Of a stretch of DNA of 6,889 nucleotides, positions 1 through 5,406 are shown one piece after another. The notes beneath the pieces were generated by a model. That model made no database searches and had not been told where the DNA came from. It saw only the letters and a list, made by a program, of their open reading frames with translations. Location of the stretch: the NCBI GenBank assembly GCA_011372835.1, contig DSAJ01000110.1:1-6889 (forward strand), read 5' to 3'. The stretch is from Methanomicrobia archaeon (lineage in GTDB: Archaea > Methanobacteriota_B > Thermococci > Methanofastidiosales > NM3). Position numbers and translations under genes: made by a program. The number at the start of each line of letters is the position of its first letter. Within the stretch, counting starts at the first letter, position 1.

Positions 1-63
1 GGCAGTGCCAGCACGTCCGATGTGGGCGATGAGCTCGTAAGAATAATAAATGCTGCCGACTGA
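1..63 (+). CDS. C-terminal fragment of a probable 3-isopropylmalate dehydrogenase-family enzyme
   Basis: The first 63 bases are open in frame 1 and end in TGA at 61-63, giving the 20-residue tail GSASTSDVGDELVRIINAAD. The pattern G-S/T-A-S/T-T-x-x-V/F-x-D-x-[LIV]-V is what I recall from the extreme C-terminus of the isocitrate/isopropylmalate dehydrogenase family, where it follows the 'TPDLGG' segment and leads into the last helix. The gene stops 9 bases before the aminotransferase start, so the two are probably co-transcribed. A leucine biosynthesis enzyme (LeuB) next to a branched-chain aminotransferase makes pathway sense. Homoisocitrate, tartrate or isocitrate dehydrogenase paralogues share the same tail and cannot be excluded from 20 residues. 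No gene symbol is given for that reason. Confidence 0.55.
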   Translation, partial: GSASTSDVGDELVRIINAAD

Positions 64-68
64 GGGAG
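62..68 (+). promoter_or_regulatory. Ribosome binding site of the aminotransferase gene
   Basis: The purine-rich GAGGGAG lies 4 bases before the ATG at 73 and overlaps the stop codon of the upstream gene. It supports ATG 73 over the internal Met13 (109), which has only a weak purine stretch upstream. Confidence 0.6.
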
Positions 69-72
69 TAGC

Positions 73-1134
73 ATGAAGATCACTATTAACAAAAAGGACA
101 AGAGCAGGATGGGCGAGGTCGACTTCGAGAACCTCGGCTTCGGTACCGATTTTTCCGACCACATGTTCGTCATGGACTACGACGACGGCGAGTGGCATGA
201 CCCGCGCATCGTTCCTTTTGAAAACCTCTCCGTATCGCCTGCGATGATGACGCTCCACTACGCCCAGACGATTTTCGAGGGCTTGAAGGCGTATCGCACC
301 GTCGACGGAGACATCAGCGTGTTTCGTCCCCACGAGCATGCCAGGCGGCTCAATGTCTCGGCCGAGCGGCTCTGCATCCCCGAGGTCGACACGCTCCTTT
401 TCATGGACGCGCTAAAAAAGCTCCTTGAACTTGACAGGGAATGGGTGCCGAAGAAGAAGGGCGACTCGCTCTACATCCGGCCGTTCGTCTTCGCCACCGA
501 CGAGTACCTTGGCGTGGGCATATCGAAGAGCTACAAGTTCATGATTATCACGTCGCCGGTCTCGCTCTACTACAAGGAAGGCCTGAATCCGGTCTCACTC
601 GTCACGTCAGGCGAGTATTCACGCGCATGCCCGGGCGGCACGGGATACGTCAAGGCGGGCGGAAACTATGCCGCGAGCCTCTATCCCGCAAAACTTGCAA
701 AGGACGCCGGCTACACGCAGGTCCTCTGGCTTGACGGCCTCGAGCACCGCTATGTGGAGGAAGTGGGTACGATGAACATCTTCTTCTACTTCAACGACGA
801 GCTCGTCACGCCCCCATTGAGCGGCACGATCCTTGGCGGCATCACGCGCGACAGCGTTATTGACCTTGCACGTGAGTGGGGCGTCACCGTCAACGTGCGG
901 CGCATCACCATCGACGAGGTGCTAGAGCGTGCTGAGAAAGGAGAGCTCAAAGAGGCGTTCGGTACGGGCACCGCTGCCATCATCTCTCCCGTGGGAAAGA
1001 TAGCACACGGCGAGAAGGAGGTCATCGTCAACGACTACGAGACGGGCGAGCTCTCACACCAGCTTTACGACCGTCTGAGCAAGATCCGCTACGGCGAGAT
1101 GGAAGACCCGTATGACTGGTGCCTCAGGCTCTGA
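73..1134 (+). CDS. ilvE: Branched-chain amino acid aminotransferase (class IV PLP, BCAT2-like)
   Basis: Catalyses reversible transamination between valine, leucine or isoleucine and 2-oxoglutarate in the cytosol, the last step of branched-chain amino acid synthesis. The product is 353 residues, the size of the eukaryote/Gram-positive BCAT2 type rather than the roughly 309-residue E. coli IlvE. Visible family blocks are the N-terminal LGFG...F.DHMFVMDY, then HYAQTIFEGLKAYR (62-75), YIRPF (134-138) and GTGYVKAGGNYAASL (189-203), whose Lys194 is the predicted Schiff-base lysine. Next come VEEVGTMNIF (228-237), with Glu230 at the PLP-pyridine contact position, SGTILGGITRDS (250-261) and FGTGTAAIISPVG near the C-terminus. 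All key residues are present. It follows a likely isopropylmalate dehydrogenase gene after 9 bases and is followed by oligo-T tracts. Substrate preference within the branched-chain group cannot be read from sequence. Confidence 0.95.
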   Translation: MKITINKKDKSRMGEVDFENLGFGTDFSDHMFVMDYDDGEWHDPRIVPFENLSVSPAMMTLHYAQTIFEGLKAYRTVDGDISVFRPHEHARRLNVSAERLCIPEVDTLLFMDALKKLLELDREWVPKKKGDSLYIRPFVFATDEYLGVGISKSYKFMIITSPVSLYYKEGLNPVSLVTSGEYSRACPGGTGYVKAGGNYAASLYPAKLAKDAGYTQVLWLDGLEHRYVEEVGTMNIFFYFNDELVTPPLSGTILGGITRDSVIDLAREWGVTVNVRRITIDEVLERAEKGELKEAFGTGTAAIISPVGKIAHGEKEVIVNDYETGELSHQLYDRLSKIRYGEMEDPYDWCLRL

Positions 1135-1137
1135 TAC

Positions 1138-1163
1138 TTTTTTAACCTTTTTCTTCCCTTTTT
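1138..1163 (+). terminator. Archaeal-type oligo-T terminator after ilvE
   Basis: Three T tracts, of six (1138-1143), five (1148-1152) and five (1159-1163) bases, follow the ilvE stop within 30 bases in an otherwise GC-rich window. No stable GC hairpin precedes them. This fits hairpin-independent termination at T-rich tracts in archaea. It would stop the rightward transcript before it runs into the convergent operon. The opposite strand has no matching T tracts here, so it would not serve the leftward operon. Confidence 0.65.
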
Positions 1164-1169
1164 ACCACT

Positions 1170-1673
1170 TTATTCATTAAGATATTCATAAAGCGGCAGG
1201 AACACGATCACCGAAAGCCCGATAATGAGATATATCTGGAGCATCGTGTGCCCGCTCGCATAGAAGTAGAGCGAGTAGAGCTCATTTCTCATGAAGACCA
1301 GACACAACGCCATGATCACACCCACATATGCGAATGGCACCACGAACCGTTTCTTCGAACTGTATGAGCGCATGCCCCCGACCTCTGAAGTGCTCGTATG
1401 GACCCTGCTCACGGCGACCATGACGGGCAGCAACAAGAAGACGCCTGTGAAAAGCGCCGTAAGCGAGTAGAGGTTCGTGATCGAAGTGGAATAGACGCCG
1501 ACTGACGCAAGCACGATGATCGTGACGCTTGCCACGGTCGATGACTCCCTGATGCTTGCAATGATGGAGAGCGTCGCCAGGGCACCCCCTGCCGCCACGT
1601 ACTCGGTAGGAGGGCCGATGAGGAGCAGCACCGCCATGAGATATACGGATATCACAACGCCTGAGAGCTTCAT
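1170..1673 (-). CDS. Small polytopic membrane protein of unknown family, last gene of the MoxR-DUF58 operon
   Basis: I do not recognise the family. The 167-residue product is almost entirely hydrophobic, with about six likely membrane segments near residues 3-20, 25-41, 46-64, 69-88, 110-128 and 145-162. A hydrophilic, basic loop (about 89-109, with a KKR cluster) separates the first four from the last two. A longer in-frame start (GTG at 1682) exists. I prefer ATG 1673 because it forms an ATGA overlap with the stop of the DUF58 gene (1670-1672) and has GAGGTGG five bases upstream, whereas the GTG lies inside that binding site. The overlap implies translational coupling to DUF58, so a membrane partner of that module is a reasonable inference. 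No catalytic motif is visible. The stop is TAA, 35 bases from the convergent ilvE stop. Confidence 0.8.
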   Translation of the reverse strand: MKLSGVVISVYLMAVLLLIGPPTEYVAAGGALATLSIIASIRESSTVASVTIIVLASVGVYSTSITNLYSLTALFTGVFLLLPVMVAVSRVHTSTSEVGGMRSYSSKKRFVVPFAYVGVIMALCLVFMRNELYSLYFYASGHTMLQIYLIIGLSVIVFLPLYEYLNE

Positions 1674-3079
1674 CGCATCCACCTCTTCATCTGCGGGTAG
1701 AGGATCTCTATCGTGTCCTCAGGCGTCTCCTCGATGACGTTGACACCCGTTCTGGAGAGCGTGCGCAGTCGTCGTGTGCGCGTAAGGTAGGCGGTATACC
1801 ACCGCTCGGCCACGTCAACATCAAGCTCAGAGAGGTCGACGGCATACCATGGCGTATAGGGCGCTATGAGCGTGACCGTGTGATTGTTGCGCCGCGCAAA
1901 GCGAAGCGATGAGAGGAGTTGTGTCACGTTCGACTCGACGTCTGATATCACGACCAGGTGTACATCGCCCTCCTCGGCGGAGATCGAGCGTACCGTCTCG
2001 AAGATGCCGCTTGAGGAGATCGTGGACGAGACGCGGCGCTTGGCGCCCGAGAGGAACGGTATGACGGATGAGAGAAACGATGCGCTCTGTTCGTCATTTG
2101 GCGCCTCATACGAGAGATCGGCCGGCACGGCGGATGCAGGCAGCAGCGCGGGAAGGGACGAGAGGGCCTCGAGGATATGGTTGTACTGCCGCTTTGCCTT
2201 TCCCGCCCTGACAAGCGAGCTCAGCGCATACTCCTCGCACGCGACGAATCCGACGCTGTTCTCGTGCGACAGGAGGATGCGTGAGAGCTGCATGGAGAGA
2301 ATGATGCCGTGATGGAGCTTGGTCTGCTCCCCGTAGGCGCGGCGCATCGAGTGTGATATGTCAAGGATGATATAGAACGTCCCCGACTCCTCCTCCTCGA
2401 GGAGCTTGGTAAGGAGCGTTTGCGTGCGAGATGACGTCTTCCAGTCGATCGATGAGGGTCTGTCGCCGTACATATGCTCGCGCAGGCCGTGGAATTCGTC
2501 GCCGTCGACGTGCAGGTCTGACTCCTCGCCCGCCTCCTCGCGAAACGTTCGGGATGCGAGCTTCTCTGCCGCCTTGATGCGCTCGGGCGACTCGCGCACA
2601 TGGACGGTGGTGCGACACTCGACGTCCTCGTGGCGCTCGAACATGCCGCGCTTGTCCCGCAGCGTGACGTGAACGTAGGGGAAGGTGAGGCTTTGCTGTG
2701 AGTCGGCGGCACACGTGTAGCCGAACGCGAGGCGTGCATACGCGGGCATCATGCGCCCCATCGTGTGCTCCCCCTCGACGATGGTGCAGCCGGGGGGCAC
2801 GTCGTCAGACACGTGAAGATGAACGGCATCGTGATTTGTGACCGCCACATCGACCGTCACGGGAAACGGATACGACGTATGGGCGTGGAGCTCGGCATCA
2901 CGGATCGCCTCGATCTCGAGCGATCTGGTGGCAAAGGAAAACGAGGCGCGTGCATAGAGCACATATAGCATGATGAACGAACCGAGGAGACAAAGAGATA
3001 GCCGCCCGAGGAAGATGCACGCTACGTAGAGGAAGGCGGCAAGGAAAAATAGCGTCTTGGTCCTCGGTGTCGCACGCAC
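1670..3079 (-). CDS. DUF58-family protein with N-terminal membrane hairpin and VWA-like MIDAS motif
   Basis: Predicted 469 residues. Two closely spaced membrane segments (about 9-25 and 27-43) anchor it. An outer beta-rich region follows (about 50-165), then the DUF58 core: GDEFHGLREHMYGD (193-206), IDWK (211-214) and SRT (217-219). It continues into a von Willebrand A-like fold with the metal-site motif DISHS (240-244) and a later acidic strand end, VISDVESN (Asp380). DUF58 proteins are the usual genetic partners of MoxR ATPases, which lie directly upstream here. Such pairs are thought to act as metal-dependent assembly or remodelling factors. The reading frame extends up to 3202, but that would overlap moxR by 118 bases. 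GTG 3079 leaves a 5-base gap after the moxR stop and has GAAGGAG 8 bases upstream, so I use it. A stretch of about 60 Ser/Pro/Ala-rich residues (310-365) seems to expand the VWA part. Confidence 0.9.
   Translation of the reverse strand: MRATPRTKTLFFLAAFLYVACIFLGRLSLCLLGSFIMLYVLYARASFSFATRSLEIEAIRDAELHAHTSYPFPVTVDVAVTNHDAVHLHVSDDVPPGCTIVEGEHTMGRMMPAYARLAFGYTCAADSQQSLTFPYVHVTLRDKRGMFERHEDVECRTTVHVRESPERIKAAEKLASRTFREEAGEESDLHVDGDEFHGLREHMYGDRPSSIDWKTSSRTQTLLTKLLEEEESGTFYIILDISHSMRRAYGEQTKLHHGIILSMQLSRILLSHENSVGFVACEEYALSSLVRAGKAKRQYNHILEALSSLPALLPASAVPADLSYEAPNDEQSASFLSSVIPFLSGAKRRVSSTISSSGIFETVRSISAEEGDVHLVVISDVESNVTQLLSSLRFARRNNHTVTLIAPYTPWYAVDLSELDVDVAERWYTAYLTRTRRLRTLSRTGVNVIEETPEDTIEILYPQMKRWMR
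1679..1685 (-). promoter_or_regulatory. Ribosome binding site deciding the start of the small membrane protein
   Basis: On the minus strand GAGGTGG lies 5 bases before ATG 1673, at the very end of the DUF58 coding sequence. It decides for ATG 1673 over the upstream GTG 1682, because that GTG is itself part of the binding sequence. Confidence 0.7.
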
Positions 3080-3084
3080 GCGCT

Positions 3085-4302
3085 CTACTCCTTCAATGGT
3101 ACGGACACCGATGACAGGAGGGTGTCGATGACCTTGGTCATCGAGACGTCCTCTGTAGACGTCTCGGGCGAGGGGACGAGTCGGTGCGGCAGTGCGCGCC
3201 ATGCAACATACTGCACGTCGTCGGGGATCACGTAGCTGCGCCCCTCAAGGCACGCCTTGGCCTTGGAGGCGTTGAGAAGGTGCACGCCGGCACGGGGCGA
3301 GGCGCCGATAGAAAGCAGCGGCGAGTTGCGCGTCGCCTTCAGTATCCCGTGGATGTATGTAAGGATGTCGTCGTCGACGTAAACATCGTTGAACGCCTCA
3401 AAGAGCTCGGACGTGTCGATGACGTTGAGCTTGTTCATGCGCTCAATCGGTTCGCTCGCCTTGAGCCGAAGCACATCGAGCTCCTGTTCATCGTCAACGT
3501 AGCCCATGATGAGCTTGAAGGTGAATCGGTCTGCCTGTGCGATGGGGATCGCATAGACGCCCTCTGTCTCGAGCGGATTGACCGTAGCGATGACCATGAA
3601 CGGTGATGGTATGGGAAACGTCGTTCCCTCGATCGTCACCTGCTTTTCCTGCATGGCCTCGAGGAACGCAGACTGTGCCTTGGGCGTTCCGCGATTGATC
3701 TCGTCGGCCAGGAGGAGGTTGGTGAAGATCGGGCCCCTTCGCACCTCGAACACGACGTCCTTTTGATTGAAGTAGTAATGGCCCGTCACGTCCTGGGGAA
3801 GCATGTCGGGGGTAAACTGTATCCTGTTGTATGAGATGCCAAGCACGTGGGTGAACGCCTTTGCAAGCGTCGTCTTCGCGATGCCGGGATATCCCTCAAG
3901 GATAATGTGTCCGCCGGCGAGCATCACGGTGAGTAGATCGTCGATGACGTCGTCATAGCCAACCACCACCTTGTCGATCTCGGCATGGATGGCCTCAACG
4001 ACCGGCGGTCTCGACGATTCCGGGAAGTCCTCCATGGACTTTGGTTCGGTCTTGGCCGAGGATTCGGCCTCATTCGGCTCGTCGGAATACGAGGATTCCC
4101 TGAACGTGTGCGGACCCACGTAGTTTGAGTCGAGATATGCCACCGACTGCTCCTTGCGGCCGGCGGTCACGTCCTCGTCGATGTAGATGATCCTGTCGTG
4201 TTTCTGCTCAAACGTTGCGATCGTATCCTCCATCTCCTGCTGGATGCGAGCGATCTTATGGTGAATGTCACTTACTGCCTTCTTCTTCGTATCATCTGCC
4301 AT
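3085..4302 (-). CDS. MoxR-family AAA+ ATPase with long N-terminal extension
   Basis: A cytoplasmic AAA+ ATPase of the MoxR clade, which partners with VWA/DUF58 proteins in chaperone-like activation of envelope or enzyme targets. The AAA core spans about residues 100-405. Landmarks are IDKVVVGYDDVI (109-120), Walker A GYPGIAKTT (137-145), Walker B LLLADEINR (196-204), sensor 1 ATVNP (239-243), the QADRF arginine-finger region (256-260) and sensor 2 GASPRAG (333-339, Arg337). All are intact, so it should bind and hydrolyse ATP. At 405 residues it is longer than the roughly 310-330 usual for the family, because about the first 100 residues are extra: a charged, probably helical or coiled-coil stretch (about 5-37), then an acidic Ser/Glu/Pro-rich linker (about 58-98). 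ATG 4302 is supported by GAGGTGA 6 bases upstream. Internal Met24 and Met90 lack a well-placed binding site. Confidence 0.95.
   Translation of the reverse strand: MADDTKKKAVSDIHHKIARIQQEMEDTIATFEQKHDRIIYIDEDVTAGRKEQSVAYLDSNYVGPHTFRESSYSDEPNEAESSAKTEPKSMEDFPESSRPPVVEAIHAEIDKVVVGYDDVIDDLLTVMLAGGHIILEGYPGIAKTTLAKAFTHVLGISYNRIQFTPDMLPQDVTGHYYFNQKDVVFEVRRGPIFTNLLLADEINRGTPKAQSAFLEAMQEKQVTIEGTTFPIPSPFMVIATVNPLETEGVYAIPIAQADRFTFKLIMGYVDDEQELDVLRLKASEPIERMNKLNVIDTSELFEAFNDVYVDDDILTYIHGILKATRNSPLLSIGASPRAGVHLLNASKAKACLEGRSYVIPDDVQYVAWRALPHRLVPSPETSTEDVSMTKVIDTLLSSVSVPLKE
3088..3094 (-). promoter_or_regulatory. Ribosome binding site deciding the DUF58 GTG start
   Basis: On the minus strand GAAGGAG ends 8 bases before GTG 3079 and abuts the moxR stop codon (3085-3087). 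The other valine and isoleucine codons nearby in this frame are GTC, GTA or ATT, so GTG 3079 is the first usable start downstream of moxR. Confidence 0.7.
3142..3166. repeat. Perfect 9-base inverted repeat with 7-base loop inside the end of moxR
   Basis: The arms CGAGACGTC (3142-3150) and GACGTCTCG (3158-3166) are exact reverse complements. They fall in codons 379-387 of moxR, about 63 bases before the DUF58 start, so the mRNA could form a stem-loop just ahead of the moxR-DUF58 junction. The codons read normal family sequence, and chance is a plausible explanation. Confidence 0.5.
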
Positions 4303-4308
4303 GGGTGG

Positions 4309-4315
4309 TCACCTC
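4309..4315 (-). promoter_or_regulatory. Ribosome binding site of moxR, overlapping the DUF4350 stop
   Basis: On the minus strand GAGGTGA lies 6 bases before ATG 4302, and its last three bases are the TGA stop of the upstream gene. This arrangement supports the long moxR reading, including its N-terminal extension, and suggests coupled translation. Confidence 0.75.
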
Positions 4316-5406
4316 GTCCTGAAGCGAGAAAAAAACGTGTAGAGCGCATTGATATCCCACTCGGGATGCCGCCTGTGAAGTTCCTCAACAAGTTCCTTTT
4401 TTGATAATCCTTTTTCAACCTTTTCCTGAACGCCAAATATTCGCGTTGTGGCGCTTCGTAGTGCGCCCCCCACGAGAGCGGGAATGCGAAGTTCGTACAA
4501 TACTATGAACGCGAGCAATGCGATGACGGCCGCCTGGAACAGGCGCTCGCTTGTCGTTGCGATGACGACGTCGACGACGCGAAACGCCTCGTCCTTGGAA
4601 AAGTGTGCCTCGTCGACATAAAGCGACCGTACCGTGTCGCCCTCCGCCCGCGCCAGGAGCTCGAAGGCGAAACGCTCGTTGTCGTAGCGCCCAACCATGT
4701 CGTTGATGAAGATGCTCGGGTCGGAGACGAGATAGAGCATGCCATCGCCCACGGACACCTGCGAGACGATCGTGCGCGTGCCTGCCGACTCGTTCTCGTC
4801 AAGGACGCCGTTCTCGTTCACATCGTGGAATGCGAGGGGCGATGACGTGATGAGCGGGTCAGTGGCGTTGATGATCGATGACGGATGGTTGAGAAGCAGC
4901 GTCATGTCGCCAAGCGTTCCCTGGTACGTTACAGGGAACGTGCCCGCCTTCTCGAATGACAGGTCGACGAGCAGCTCGCCCGAGAAGCGCTCGCTCACGC
5001 CAAGGTGCGAGAGGACCTCGTTCCCGTTCCCGAAGTCGTCGGCCAGGATGACCACACCTCCGTTTCTCACGAACGAATCGAGATAGGAAAGCTCATCATC
5101 CATATATCCTTTCGACGGTCCCAGCATGAGCAGCATCGAGCACGAGGGCTCAACGTCGAGCTTCGTGAGCGATGTGAGCACGGCGTTCATGTAGACATCA
5201 TCAGAGGGTGTGAGCGGACGAGATATGGCATGCTCTGCGGCATAGGTGCCATAAAATGACGACGTGCCGTTCCATTCGGTGTTGAACACGCTGTAGTCTG
5301 CCTCACGCGAGAGCATGGGGATGACAAGCGGCACGAAGATGAGTATGAACGCGATGCCAAGAACGATGGCATAGACATAGAATCGTCTCATCGAAGGGGA
5401 CATCAT
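4309..5406 (-). CDS. DUF4350-type membrane protein with an EF-hand-like loop
   Basis: The 365-residue product has one membrane helix near the N-terminus (about 9-31), an outer domain (about 33-285), a second helix (about 289-304) and a basic cytoplasmic tail. The outer domain shows the DUF4350 style, a glutamine-amidotransferase-like fold without an evident catalytic Cys-His pair: FVRNGGVVILADDFGNGNEVL (112-132), GDGMLYLVSDPSIFINDM (220-237) and VDEAHFS (264-270). Residues 195-206 (DVNENGVLDENE) match a canonical EF-hand calcium loop. Three N-glycosylation sequons (Asn46, Asn180, Asn205) fit an outside location. The tail has the helical stretch LSKKELVEELHRRHPEW. ATG 5406 overlaps the upstream stop as ATGA and has a very strong binding site; a second Met follows directly. 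In related loci DUF4350 proteins sit between DUF4129 and MoxR genes, as here. Function is unknown; a surface sensor or scaffold for the MoxR-DUF58 pair is an inference. Confidence 0.85.
   Translation of the reverse strand: MMSPSMRRFYVYAIVLGIAFILIFVPLVIPMLSREADYSVFNTEWNGTSSFYGTYAAEHAISRPLTPSDDVYMNAVLTSLTKLDVEPSCSMLLMLGPSKGYMDDELSYLDSFVRNGGVVILADDFGNGNEVLSHLGVSERFSGELLVDLSFEKAGTFPVTYQGTLGDMTLLLNHPSSIINATDPLITSSPLAFHDVNENGVLDENESAGTRTIVSQVSVGDGMLYLVSDPSIFINDMVGRYDNERFAFELLARAEGDTVRSLYVDEAHFSKDEAFRVVDVVIATTSERLFQAAVIALLAFIVLYELRIPALVGGALRSATTRIFGVQEKVEKGLSKKELVEELHRRHPEWDINALYTFFSRFRTR
4391..4424. other. AT-rich patch with T tracts on the plus strand inside the DUF4350 gene
   Basis: This 34-base stretch is about 74% A+T in a GC-rich window. 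On the plus strand it has T runs of six (4397-4402), five (4411-4415) and four (4421-4424), resembling the terminator after ilvE. On the coding strand these are Lys/Glu-rich codons of the cytoplasmic tail (around residues 328-338). It could stop antisense transcription or be part of an internal promoter region for moxR. It could equally be only lysine codons. Confidence 0.3.
4915..4940. repeat. Perfect 9-base inverted repeat with 8-base loop inside the DUF4350 gene
   Basis: The arms CGTTCCCTG (4915-4923) and CAGGGAACG (4932-4940) are exact reverse complements around GTACGTTA. They lie in codons 156-164 of the DUF4350 gene. A role as operator or mRNA stem-loop is not supported by position, and chance is likely. 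Confidence 0.4.

Noticed and set aside
2393..2404. A 12-base perfect palindrome CTCCTCGAGGAG
   Set aside because: It is explained by a run of Glu codons in DUF58 (EEEE around residues 228-231) and lies in the middle of the gene.
1948..2739. Two long minus-strand frames (1948-2214 and 2221-2739) rich in Arg and Ser
   Set aside because: They are shadows in another frame of the DUF58 gene, whose own frame has recognisable motifs. The Arg/Ser/Pro-rich composition is typical of the wrong frame in GC-rich DNA.
4054..4069. A 6-base inverted repeat GGCCGA/TCGGCC with a 4-base loop in moxR
   Set aside because: Arms this short are expected by chance several times in a window of this length and GC content.
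4309..5406. An enzymatic role for the amidotransferase-like fold of the DUF4350 protein
   Set aside because: No nucleophile-elbow cysteine with a partner histidine is visible. The only cysteine (Cys89) is not in such a context.
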